14,021 nt of DNA. Origin: Hyphomicrobiales bacterium. Lineage in GTDB: Bacteria; Pseudomonadota; Alphaproteobacteria; Rhizobiales; Xanthobacteraceae. The notes below the pieces were generated by a model. The model was not told the DNA's origin. It did not search any database and saw nothing but the letters and a program-made list of their open reading frames with translations. The DNA lies in contig PLTE01000118.1 of assembly GCA_003164375.1 (NCBI GenBank), positions 1 through 14,021 on the forward strand, given 5' to 3'. Below, piece after piece: positions 6,205 to 13,572 of this stretch; the first letter of the stretch is position 1, and each line of letters begins with the position of its first letter. The translations under genes were made by a program, and so were the position numbers.

Positions 6205-8175
6205 TCAAATCTCCACACGAAATCCTACCTCAATGATGGCATCCTGTGGGATCTTGAAAAAATCCGGCGCGCGGCTGGCGATCCGGTTGAGAAACGAGAA
6301 GATCGCAAAACTGATCGGCCCCATGGCGGAGCCGGTGGCGCGGCGCACGATGGTCTCGTGGGCGAGATAATAGTTCTTGTGATCGAGATCGGCGTCGAAG
6401 CCGAGCTCGTAGCAATGCAGCAGGCTTAAGGGGATGTCGGGCGTTTGCATGAAGCCGAGCTTGACTTGGATGCGGTAAAAACCGTGGCCCAGACGCTCGA
6501 CGGAATGGCGTTCGTGGAACGGCACCCGCGGCCGGTGATCGGCGACGAAGGTCAACAGCACGACGGTCTCGTGCAGCACGCGATTGTGCTCGATGTGGCG
6601 CAACAGCATCGGCGACGCGCCATGCTCGACCTTGGTGAGCCAGACCCCCAGCCCTGGCGCCCGGCCGATAACCGTGTTCTCGGCATAGATGAGGAACTGA
6701 TCGAGCGGCATCGACATGTCGAGCAGCCGTTGTCTGACCTCCGAGGCACCCTTGCGCCAGGTCAGCATCAGCACAGCGATGGCGCCGCCGACGATGACCG
6801 GAAACCAGCCGCCGGCGACGAACTTCATCGAGTTGGAGACGACGAAGGTCGCGTCGATCAAGCCGAACGCGGCGATGATCGGAACAGCGACCGCGGGCGA
6901 CCAGCGCCAGCGCGTCACTGCGACGCGGTACAGCAGGATCGTGGTGATCAACATGGTCCCGGATACGGCGATGCCATAGGCGGCCGCGAGATTGTCGGAC
7001 GTTTTGAACAGCATGACCGTCAACAGCGTACCCGCCATCAACAGCCAATTGGCGGCCGGCACGTAGATCTGCCCGGCCTCGTCGCTCGATGTCGGCACGA
7101 TCCGCGCCCGCGGACACAATCCCATCAGCATCGCTTGCCGCGTCAGTGAAAACACGCCGGAGATCAGCGATTGCGAGGCGATGATGGTGGCGAGCGCGGC
7201 GAGCGCCACCATCGGGATCAAGGCCCATCCGGGCGCCAAGCGGTAGAATGGATTATCGGCCGCCGCCGGATCGGCGAGAATAAGCGTGCCCTGGCCGAAA
7301 TAATTGAGGATCAGTGCCGGCAGCACGAGTCCGAACCAGGCCTTACGGATCGCTGCGGGGCCGACATGGCCCATGTCGGCATAGAGCGCTTCGCCGCCGG
7401 TCAGCGCCAGGAACACTGCGCCGATGACCACAAACGCGATGACGGGGTTGGCGGCGACAAAGCCCACGGCCGCGAGCGGATTGACCGCATTGAAAATCGC
7501 CGGCGCCAGCCAGATGTTGGTGGCGCCGAGCACCGCGATGACGACGAACCAGATCACCATCACCGGCCCGAACAGCCGGCCGATACTCTCTGTCCCGCGA
7601 CGCTGGATCACGAACAAGCCGATCAGGATCACAAGCGTCACCGGCACGATGAAGGTGCCGAACGACGGAGCGATGAGCTTTAACCCCTCCATGGCCGAGA
7701 GCACCGAAATCGCCGGCGTGATGACGCCGTCGCCGTAGAGCAAGGCTGCGCCGACGACGCCGAGCAGCACCAGAATCGGCAGCGTCCGGCCCTTGGCGAT
7801 CTGGTCCGCGCCGACCAGCGACAACAGCGCCAGGATGCCGCCTTCGCCTTCATTGTCGGCGCGCAGGACGAAGACGACGTATTTCAGCGTCACCATCATC
7901 AGGAGCGCCCAGAGGATCAGCGACACGATGCCGATGACGTCGGCTGCGGTCGGGACCGGATGGCCGATGCCGGTCAGCGCAACCTGGAACGCGTAAAGCG
8001 GGCTCGTCCCGATGTCGCCATAGACGATGCCGAGCGCGGTGAGCGCGAGGTACCAGGGATTGCCGGCATGGTGGTGGACCTTGCCCGGGTCCGCGTCGGC
8101 CGCCGAAATCGGCGTTGCGGTATGCGCAGCCAGCGGTGCGGCGCCGCCAACCGGGATGCTGGAGGGGATATTCAT
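6205..8175 (-). CDS. kup: Kup-family low-affinity potassium uptake protein
   Basis: Predicted 656-residue inner-membrane K+/H+ symporter of the KUP/HAK/KT family. The ATG at 8175 has a GAGG ribosome site seven bases upstream; an upstream in-frame ATG adds 17 residues without such a site. Signature segments are GIVYGDIGTSPLY (residues 49-61, first TM helix), LYGDGVITPAISVLSAMEG (146-164), GGEALYADMGHVGP, LNYFGQGTLIL and SGTMLITTILL. There are about 12 hydrophobic helices, then a hydrophilic C-terminal domain of about 200 residues ending in IPQDAIIEVGFRVEI, as in bacterial Kup. The N-terminal tail before the first helix carries a short HHH run. It is convergent with msrB and follows the MetE-like gene by 92 bases on the same strand, so it probably has its own promoter. 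I saw no riboswitch in that gap. Hyphomicrobiales often carry several kup paralogues; which one this is cannot be told. Confidence 0.97.
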   Translation of the reverse strand: MNIPSSIPVGGAAPLAAHTATPISAADADPGKVHHHAGNPWYLALTALGIVYGDIGTSPLYAFQVALTGIGHPVPTAADVIGIVSLILWALLMMVTLKYVVFVLRADNEGEGGILALLSLVGADQIAKGRTLPILVLLGVVGAALLYGDGVITPAISVLSAMEGLKLIAPSFGTFIVPVTLVILIGLFVIQRRGTESIGRLFGPVMVIWFVVIAVLGATNIWLAPAIFNAVNPLAAVGFVAANPVIAFVVIGAVFLALTGGEALYADMGHVGPAAIRKAWFGLVLPALILNYFGQGTLILADPAAADNPFYRLAPGWALIPMVALAALATIIASQSLISGVFSLTRQAMLMGLCPRARIVPTSSDEAGQIYVPAANWLLMAGTLLTVMLFKTSDNLAAAYGIAVSGTMLITTILLYRVAVTRWRWSPAVAVPIIAAFGLIDATFVVSNSMKFVAGGWFPVIVGGAIAVLMLTWRKGASEVRQRLLDMSMPLDQFLIYAENTVIGRAPGLGVWLTKVEHGASPMLLRHIEHNRVLHETVVLLTFVADHRPRVPFHERHSVERLGHGFYRIQVKLGFMQTPDIPLSLLHCYELGFDADLDHKNYYLAHETIVRRATGSAMGPISFAIFSFLNRIASRAPDFFKIPQDAIIEVGFRVEI

Positions 8176-8267
8176 TTTCGACCTCGCCGCATTACGCGCC
8201 GGCTGTCGGCTCCAGACCTGCTGCATTCAAGATTCAGGCCAGCATGACCGCCTCGGCGGGACGCCGA

Positions 8268-9428
8268 TCACGCCCACAGCTTTTTGCTGGCGATCGCGGC
8301 GCCATCGCTGAGCGCGCGCAATTTGGCCCAGACGATCGAGTCGACCACCGTCGGTTCGGCGCGCACCGAGGTGCCGAAGCCGCAATCGACGCCGGCGATC
8401 AGCCGTTCGCGCTCGACGACTTCGGCGTAGCGGGCGAGGCGCTGCGCCACCAGCCGCGGGTGCTCGACGAAGTTCGTGGTCGAGTCGATGACGCCGGGAA
8501 TGAGAATTTTGTCGTCGGGGATTTTGACGGTCTTGAGGTCTTCCCATTCGTGCTCGTGGCGCGGATTGGCCCCCTCGATACTGATGGCTTGCACCTTCGC
8601 CTTGAATGCGATGTCGATGATCTTGGTCACCGGCAGATCGTGGGTGTGCGGCCCTTCGTAATTGCCCCAGCAGATATGCAGACGGATGCGGTCGGCCGGC
8701 AGTCCCTCGATCGCGGCGTTGAGCGCCGCGATATTGCGCTCGGCGATGGTGGCGCGGAATTCGTCGTCGGTGAGATGGCGGTATTGATTGTGGCGCGCCG
8801 AGCCGAGATCCGGCGCGTCGATCTGCAGCACCAGGCCCGCTTCGACGATGGCGCGGTATTCGACCTTCAGCACGTCGGCGAGCGCCGCGACGTAAGCGTC
8901 CTCGCTCGGGTAATGCAGGTTGATGATGAAGCGCGTCAGGATGCCCGGCGACGGCGCCGTCATGAAGGCTTCGCGCGCCGGCGACTTTGCCGCGGCGGCC
9001 TTGAGATGGGCGATGTCGCGGTCGAGCGCCGAGCGATCCTTGTAGCGCAGTTCGCCGACGCAGCCGGGAAACGGCGTCGTGGCGAAATTGCCGGTCCGGA
9101 CGAAATCCGGATGCGCCAAGAGATCGCGCCCGATCATGATATCGCGGCCCTTTTCGGCGGCCCGCGGGTCCGGCGCGATGCCAGCGACCCGGTGGCGGAT
9201 ATAAGTGGTGTAGGACGGCTTCGACATCTCGCCGTCGCTGACCACGTCGATGCCGGCCGCGACCTGCCGGGCAATGACATCGTCGACCGCTCGGGCGGTT
9301 TCGGCTTCGAACGCGTCCGCTGCGACGGCGCCGCCGTTTTCCCGTTCGAGGATGAGATCGATAAGCGGCTTCGGCCGCGGCAAGCTCCCGGTGTGGGTGG
9401 TGAGGATACGGTCGGTCGAGGTCTTCAC
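8268..9428 (-). CDS. Stand-alone MetE catalytic-domain protein (cobalamin-independent methionine synthase II family)
   Basis: Predicted 386 residues, about half of full MetE (about 750), corresponding to its C-terminal catalytic barrel. The opening STDRILTTHTGSLPRP is typical of this group. The zinc site of the methionine synthase/thiol methyltransferase superfamily looks complete: HIC (His251, Cys253), Glu285 in SIEGANPRHEHEW, and Cys349 in AGVDCGFG; an IDAPDL segment precedes it (Asp205). Family members transfer methyl or alkyl groups to or from a zinc-bound thiolate, and include folate-independent methionine synthases and epoxyalkane:coenzyme M transferase, so the substrate is open. I chose the GTG at 9428 because AGGGGA lies six bases upstream; the ATG at 9434 directly abuts that motif and is the alternative (388 residues). 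It lies about 60 bases after the alpha/beta hydrolase gene and is probably co-transcribed with it. Confidence 0.88.
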   Translation of the reverse strand: MKTSTDRILTTHTGSLPRPKPLIDLILERENGGAVAADAFEAETARAVDDVIARQVAAGIDVVSDGEMSKPSYTTYIRHRVAGIAPDPRAAEKGRDIMIGRDLLAHPDFVRTGNFATTPFPGCVGELRYKDRSALDRDIAHLKAAAAKSPAREAFMTAPSPGILTRFIINLHYPSEDAYVAALADVLKVEYRAIVEAGLVLQIDAPDLGSARHNQYRHLTDDEFRATIAERNIAALNAAIEGLPADRIRLHICWGNYEGPHTHDLPVTKIIDIAFKAKVQAISIEGANPRHEHEWEDLKTVKIPDDKILIPGVIDSTTNFVEHPRLVAQRLARYAEVVERERLIAGVDCGFGTSVRAEPTVVDSIVWAKLRALSDGAAIASKKLWA

Positions 9429-9492
9429 GGGCATTCCCCTGTAGCGTTCCAGGACGATTGTTGCTGAATCTCGTTGAGCAGGTGGCGCGCCG

Positions 9493-10662
9493 CTAGCGCG
9501 CGAGTTGCCCGCGCAGCCATTCGACGATGGTCGTTGTAATATGCCCCGACGGCGCGCCGGGCGTGCGGCCCATATGGCGACCGTTGGCATAAATCCGCGC
9601 CGCTTTCGGATTGCCGTGCTCGAGCAGAAGATAAATGTCATCGACCGGGGCCTGGTCGTCGAGCTTGCCGTTGACGCCGAGGATCGGCGCCGACGGTTTG
9701 TCGAGAAGCCCCATGGTCTGCAGCGAGAAGCGCGGCGCGATCGCCAAAAATTCCTCGAGCGTCTTCGTTCCCATTGCGCGGCTGCGTGCTTCGAGCAGGC
9801 TTTGGGCACCGAACAGATAAGTGGCGCCGCCAGTGGTGAAGGCCGAGATCAGCCACTCTTTCTGAAAACCGTAATGGATATTGCCGCCATGAAAGACCGC
9901 GCCCTTGATGCGATCGGGCGCGACGAAGGCAAGCCGCGCCGCCCAATAGGCGCCGAAGCTGCCGCCCCAGACGCCGATGCGCGTGCCGTCGATCTCCGTG
10001 CGTAGCGGCAGGTGGTCGAGCCACATGAGATAGCTGCGCTCGGCGTCGGGATCGCCGAACAGCACCGGATTTTCGCCGCTGCCGGGCATGTCGATAGAGA
10101 GCGAAGCGAGCCCCGCGTCCATGATCGCTTCGGCGATGCGCAGGCGGTCTTCCTTCCAGCCGTCGACGCCGCCCCAATGCAGGACCACCGGCGGCCTCGC
10201 CGATCCGGGCGGACGTTGCAGATAGCCGATGAGTGTCTTGTCGCCGAACGGCAACTCGATAACCTCGAGCGGCGGATCGAAATATTTTGCCGCCTTGCGA
10301 AACATGCGCAGCGAGGCGCGGTAGGCTTCAAGCTTGCCGGGCGAATTCGGCGTCGGATAGCGTCCGACGCGACAGGCGTCGAAGCCATGCATGTAGAGTT
10401 CGGCAAGCGCGGCGCCGGCAGCGCCGGCCCTGGCGCGGGCGTCGGCCTGCTCCTCATAGCCGAAACCGATCTCGCACCATTCGCGCGCCCACTCGTCCTT
10501 GTCGAGGCTCGTGAGCGCCGTCATGACACGCTCGGCATCCTCGCGCTTGATGTCCTCGAACGGGCTGAACCTGCCGGCGCGGCGCATGAACTCGGCCTTG
10601 ACCTCGTCGAGCGAGCGTTCGCGCGCTCCGTCGGCCTCGGCCGGCATGGCATGGCGATTCAT
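9493..10662 (-). CDS. FrsA-like alpha/beta hydrolase
   Basis: Predicted 389-residue cytoplasmic hydrolase. The ATG at 10662 follows TGAGGATC at suitable spacing; an upstream in-frame ATG exists but is less well supported. An N-terminal helical region of about 130 residues precedes the alpha/beta core, as in the FrsA/DUF1100 and 2,6-dihydroxypseudooxynicotine hydrolase group. The core shows PPVVLHWGGVDGWKED (oxyanion strand region), DMPGSGENP, the nucleophile elbow GGSFG with Ser235, a probable acid at Asp336 (KLDDQAP) and a probable His363 (GRHMGR). The triad therefore appears complete. Relatives include esterases and enzymes that hydrolyse a C-C bond in ketone or diketone substrates; which applies here cannot be decided. 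It is divergent from the cyclase-TPP pair across 208 bases and precedes the MetE-like gene on the same strand. Confidence 0.88.
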   Translation of the reverse strand: MNRHAMPAEADGARERSLDEVKAEFMRRAGRFSPFEDIKREDAERVMTALTSLDKDEWAREWCEIGFGYEEQADARARAGAAGAALAELYMHGFDACRVGRYPTPNSPGKLEAYRASLRMFRKAAKYFDPPLEVIELPFGDKTLIGYLQRPPGSARPPVVLHWGGVDGWKEDRLRIAEAIMDAGLASLSIDMPGSGENPVLFGDPDAERSYLMWLDHLPLRTEIDGTRIGVWGGSFGAYWAARLAFVAPDRIKGAVFHGGNIHYGFQKEWLISAFTTGGATYLFGAQSLLEARSRAMGTKTLEEFLAIAPRFSLQTMGLLDKPSAPILGVNGKLDDQAPVDDIYLLLEHGNPKAARIYANGRHMGRTPGAPSGHITTTIVEWLRGQLAR

Positions 10663-10870
10663 GGTCGGATCCTCACAGGACATTCTTCGGCCTCGCTTCT
10701 GTCTCGGCGAGATTAGCACAGGCGCCGCATCGCGGGTCCGCTCGGGCGCAAAGCCGCGCAGCAGCTATGCCTCCTGGCGCCGTTGTCGGCGCCGAAGGCG
10801 GAGGCTAGTGTGCGCGCCACGCCGGGCCGGCAACAGTACAACACGGCACAAAAAGGGGGGGAAGCGCGGC
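10663..10870. promoter_or_regulatory. Divergent intergenic region between hydrolase and cyclase operons
   Basis: This 208-base gap holds the upstream signals of both the minus-strand hydrolase/MetE-like pair and the plus-strand cyclase/TPP pair. I found a reasonable plus-strand promoter (listed separately) but no convincing -35/-10 pair on the minus strand. The leader of the cyclase gene carries five A followed by seven G (10850-10861), which includes its ribosome site. The arrangement suggests common control, though no regulator gene adjoins it. Confidence 0.4.
10783..10811 (+). promoter_or_regulatory. Candidate sigma-70-type promoter for the cyclase-TPP enzyme pair
   Basis: TTGTCG at 10783-10788 and TAGTGT at 10806-10811 are separated by exactly 17 bases. 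The -35 box keeps the TTG core common in alphaproteobacterial promoters; the -10 box keeps only the TA...T frame. A start of transcription near 10818 would leave a leader of about 50 bases before the cyclase ATG at 10871. Found by eye only. Confidence 0.4.
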
Positions 10871-11557
10871 ATGCGCATCGTCGATCTGAGCCGCGAGCTT
10901 TATCATCGCACGCCGTCCTATCCGGGGCAGCCGCCGGTCATCCACGGCATCTGGAAGACTCACGACGAGGCGTTCGCCGATTCCGGCAACGTCCAGGGCA
11001 ACAGCGTGATGTTCTTCTCGATGCCCGATCATGGCGGCACCCATATCGACGCGCCGCGGCATTTCGGTAAAACCGGCACGCCGATCGATAAGTATCCCCT
11101 GGAAAACTGCATCGTCCAAGGCATCTGCATCGATCTGCGGCACATCGCGCCGCGCGCGGAAATCACGCCCGAGGATCTCGAAGCGGCGGTGAAAAATGCC
11201 GGCGTGCCGATCCCGAAAAAAGGCACGGTGCTGCTGTGCACCGGCCACCACGCGCGCACGTTCCCGAAACCCGCTTATGCGACCGACAATTCCGGCGTCA
11301 ATGTCGCGGCCACGGAATGGCTGGCGGCGCAGGGCATCGTGCATTTCGGCATCGACTCGATGCGGCCGGGGCCGGAAGGCAAGGTCAATGCGCTGGTGCA
11401 CAAGGCCTGCCTAGAGCTCGACATCACCCATATCGAGAGCCTGTGCAATCTCGAGGCTTTGCTCGGACAGGGCGAGTTTCAGTTCATCGGCCTGCCGCTG
11501 AAATGGCGCGAAGGCACCGGTTCGCCGATCCGCGCCGTCGCAGTGTTCAACGATTAA
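10871..11557 (+). CDS. Cyclase-family hydrolase (kynurenine formamidase-like) with intact metal motif
   Basis: Predicted 228-residue cytoplasmic metal hydrolase, typical of the shorter KynB-like cyclase family. The ATG at 10871 follows a G-rich ribosome site (10855-10861) at a rather long spacing; upstream in-frame starts extend back over the promoter region and are rejected. The metal motif is complete: HGGTHIDAPRH (residues 54-64) supplies His54, His58, Asp60 and His64. Other family features are VDLSRELYHRTPSYPG at the N-terminus, THIESLCNLEAL near residue 189 and GTGSPIRAVAVF at the C-terminus. It differs from the cyclase-family gene at 3267, which has Gln in place of the first two His. 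The TPP-enzyme gene starts 36 bases downstream, so they are probably one operon. With no kyn gene nearby, a ring- or lactone-hydrolysing role in a catabolic route is as likely as kynurenine formamidase. Confidence 0.9.
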   Translation: MRIVDLSRELYHRTPSYPGQPPVIHGIWKTHDEAFADSGNVQGNSVMFFSMPDHGGTHIDAPRHFGKTGTPIDKYPLENCIVQGICIDLRHIAPRAEITPEDLEAAVKNAGVPIPKKGTVLLCTGHHARTFPKPAYATDNSGVNVAATEWLAAQGIVHFGIDSMRPGPEGKVNALVHKACLELDITHIESLCNLEALLGQGEFQFIGLPLKWREGTGSPIRAVAVFND

Positions 11558-11593
11558 ACGCTCATCATCAAAATAAAAGGGGGACGACGGCCC

Positions 11594-13285
11594 ATGCTGC
11601 TCGGACACAATCGTAAAATGACCGGCGCTCAATGCATCGCCGATATGTTGCAGGGCTACGGCGTCAGCCACGTGTTCCACGTGCCGGCCGTGATGCGCAC
11701 CGCTTTCGCGGAGATGGAGCGCCGCACCGACATCAAGCGGCTGCATGTGCACGGGGAGAAGGCGGCAGCCTATATGGCCGACGGTTATGCACGCGCCTCG
11801 GGCAAGCCCGGTGTCTGTGCCTCGCAGGTGATCGGCGCGCTCAATCTCGCCGCCGGCTTGCGCGATGCGTGGCTCGCCCATTCGCCGGTGATCGCCATCA
11901 CCGGCGGCCGCGATCCGAAATGGAAGTTCCGCAAAGTCTATCAGGAGGTCGACGATGTGCCGGCGTTCGAGCCGGTGACGAAGTTCAATGCCACGGTCGA
12001 CGACGTGGCGCGGCTTCCCGACATGATCAGGCAGGCGTTCCGCACCGCGGTGACCGGATGCCCCGGCCCGGTGCATCTGCAATTTCGCGGCAATGAAGGC
12101 CAGCTCGACGCCGACGAAGCGGAGATGGAGCCGCTGGTCGAGCCGCAATATGCCCGTGTCCCGGCCTTCCGTCCGGTGCCCGACGAGGCGAGCGTGCGCG
12201 CGGCGCTGAAACTTCTCGAAGCGGCGGCGCGTCCGGTGATCGTCGCCGGCGGCGGCGTGCGCGCCTCGGGCGCGGCGGCCGAGCTCGTGGCGCTCGCCGA
12301 GGCGCTGCAGATCCCGGTGGCGACCTCGCTCAACGGCAAGGATTCGATTCCCGGCAATCATCCGCTGTCGGTCGGCGTCGTCGGCTCTTATTCGCGCGAA
12401 AGCGCCAACCGCGTGGTCAATGCGGCCGACCTTGTTTGCTACGTCGGCAGCGAGACCGGCGGCATGACGACGCATTTCTGGACGGTGCCGAAGATCGGCA
12501 CACCCGCGATCCAGATCGATATCGAGCCGGAGGCGCTCGGCCGCAATTACCCGCTCGCCGCCGCGGTCAACGGCGACGCCAAGGTCACGCTGACGCACAT
12601 GCTGGGCGCCGCCGACCGTTCAAGCGCGAAAGCGCGCGCGGCTTGGATCGCCGAAGCGCACAAGCTTTGCGGCGCGTGGCGGGACAAATACAAATCCGCG
12701 TTCGAATCCGACGCGGTCCCGATCCGGCCGGAGCGGCTCTGTCACGAATTGTCGCGGCACGTGCCGGACGATGCCATCGTCGTCGTCGATACCGGCCACG
12801 CCGGCATGTGGATGGGCGGCATGTACGATCTGACCTCGCCGCGGCAGAGCTATATACGCAGCGCCGGCCATCTCGGCTGGGCCTTCCCGGCGGGCTTGGG
12901 CGCCAAATGCGCCTGTCCGGAGCGCCCCGTCGTCACCTTCACCGGCGACGCCGGCTTTTGGTACCACATTGCCGAAGTCGAGACCGCGGCGCGCTGGAAC
13001 ATCAATGCGGTGACCGTCGTCAACAACAATGGCGGTGGCAACCAGTCCAAGCGCGGCTTCGACCGCGTCTATGGCGGCCAGCAGACCCCGAAAGCACGCG
13101 AAATGTGGACCTTCCGCCCAACCAATTTCGCCCGCCTCGCCGAGGAGATGGGCGCGCTCGGCATCCGCGTCGAACAGGCCTCGGCGTTCCCGGCGGCGCT
13201 CAAGCAGGCGCTTGCCGCCCAGCGCCCCGTTGTCATCGATGTCGTCACCGATATCGAGCTGCTCGCGCCCACCGCGGTGGCGTGA
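11594..13285 (+). CDS. Thiamine-diphosphate-dependent enzyme of the acetolactate synthase/decarboxylase family
   Basis: Predicted 563-residue cytoplasmic enzyme with three domains in the usual order. The N-terminal pyrimidine-binding domain has HVHGEKAAAYMADGYARASG with the activating Glu55. The central domain has VIVAGGGVRASG near residue 215. The C-terminal diphosphate-binding domain has GDAGF (451-455) and NNNGGG (477-482), forming the TPP/Mg site; GDA replaces the more usual GDG, a known variation. The ATG at 11594 has a GGGGG ribosome site 10 bases upstream; the ATG at 11618 has none. Such enzymes cleave or form C-C bonds next to a carbonyl: acetolactate synthase, benzoylformate decarboxylase, oxalyl-CoA decarboxylase, cyclohexane-1,2-dione hydrolase, sulfoacetaldehyde acetyltransferase. 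I cannot place it among these. No small regulatory subunit (IlvH) follows, which argues against biosynthetic acetolactate synthase. It is coupled to the cyclase just upstream. Confidence 0.9.
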   Translation: MLLGHNRKMTGAQCIADMLQGYGVSHVFHVPAVMRTAFAEMERRTDIKRLHVHGEKAAAYMADGYARASGKPGVCASQVIGALNLAAGLRDAWLAHSPVIAITGGRDPKWKFRKVYQEVDDVPAFEPVTKFNATVDDVARLPDMIRQAFRTAVTGCPGPVHLQFRGNEGQLDADEAEMEPLVEPQYARVPAFRPVPDEASVRAALKLLEAAARPVIVAGGGVRASGAAAELVALAEALQIPVATSLNGKDSIPGNHPLSVGVVGSYSRESANRVVNAADLVCYVGSETGGMTTHFWTVPKIGTPAIQIDIEPEALGRNYPLAAAVNGDAKVTLTHMLGAADRSSAKARAAWIAEAHKLCGAWRDKYKSAFESDAVPIRPERLCHELSRHVPDDAIVVVDTGHAGMWMGGMYDLTSPRQSYIRSAGHLGWAFPAGLGAKCACPERPVVTFTGDAGFWYHIAEVETAARWNINAVTVVNNNGGGNQSKRGFDRVYGGQQTPKAREMWTFRPTNFARLAEEMGALGIRVEQASAFPAALKQALAAQRPVVIDVVTDIELLAPTAVA

Positions 13286-13371
13286 CGCTTGAGGAAGCCG
13301 GCTGCGGCACGGTTCAATTCGGGCGAAATTGGGACAATTTGTAACAGTCTTGTGTCCCGATCGATCATTTG

Positions 13372-13395
13372 AATCGCGAATTTGCAATCGCGAAT
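13372..13395. repeat. Two direct copies of AATCGCGAAT, 14 bases apart
   Basis: AATCGCGAAT occurs at 13372-13381 and again at 13386-13395. Each copy contains the palindromic core TCGCGA. Two same-orientation sites near one helical turn plus a few bases could be a regulator's binding sites for the downstream sensor gene, but this is only a pattern. Confidence 0.4.
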
Positions 13396-13450
13396 GCGCG
13401 ACAGCGCCTCGTTCGCGCCCTAGACTATTGGAAAGTTCCGTCGCGTAGGC

Positions 13451-13490
13451 GTCATGCGCTTTAGCGTCATGCGCTTTAGTGTCGTGCGTC
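13451..13490. repeat. 15-base tandem repeat, two full copies and a degenerate third
   Basis: GTCATGCGCTTTAGC (13451-13465) is followed directly by GTCATGCGCTTTAGT (13466-13480), differing only in the last base, and then by GTCGTGCGTC (13481-13490), a degenerate start of a third unit. It lies 83 bases before the sensor gene. Slipped-strand duplication is the simplest origin; unit number may vary between strains. Confidence 0.75.
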
Positions 13491-13572
13491 GGTTGCTATC
13501 GCGCGCGGCCGCGATTTGGCCGCACGGGCTCGGAGACTTGACCGCAACATTCGAACTTAGATGCGGATTTAA

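Larger units (their letters stand above)
13286..13572. other. Intergenic region with short repeats upstream of the sensor gene
   Basis: This 287-base gap follows the TPP-enzyme stop. Its first part contains GGGACA (13331-13336) facing TGTCCC (13353-13358), a weak inverted repeat with no T-run. Further on lie a spaced direct repeat (13372-13395) and a tandem repeat (13451-13490), listed separately. No coding signal, RNA gene or convincing -35/-10 pair was found. The promoter of the sensor gene should lie here. Confidence 0.45.

Noticed and set aside
8176..8267. Possible K+- or c-di-AMP-responsive riboswitch upstream of kup
   Set aside because: The gap is only 92 bases, with no recognisable conserved riboswitch core and no convincing promoter pair.
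8115..9467. 450-codon plus-strand open frame opposite the MetE-like gene
   Set aside because: It is a GC-rich antisense shadow of the conserved gene with Asp/Arg-rich composition, no recognisable domain and no ribosome site.
9429..9809. In-frame extension of the MetE-like gene by about 125 residues upstream of 9434
   Set aside because: The extra peptide is low-complexity Arg/Ser-rich sequence lying inside the coding region of the hydrolase in another frame, and lacks a ribosome site. The true N-terminus with STDRILTTHTGSLPRP is clear.
10499..10870. In-frame extension of the cyclase at 10871 by 124 residues
   Set aside because: It overlaps the divergent hydrolase start and the promoter region and has no family similarity; the cyclase family N-terminus MRIVDLSREL begins at 10871.
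11411..12598. 395-codon minus-strand open frame opposite the TPP-enzyme gene
   Set aside because: Antisense shadow: Arg/His-rich composition, no domain motifs, and the opposite strand holds an unmistakable TPP enzyme.
13331..13358. Inverted repeat GGGACA/TGTCCC as terminator of the TPP-enzyme gene
   Set aside because: The stem is only six base pairs with a 16-base loop and no T-run follows, so it is not a credible intrinsic terminator.
13561..13572. Three-codon ORF (ATG CGG ATT TAA) directly before the sensor gene
   Set aside because: It has no ribosome site and such a short frame is expected by chance.
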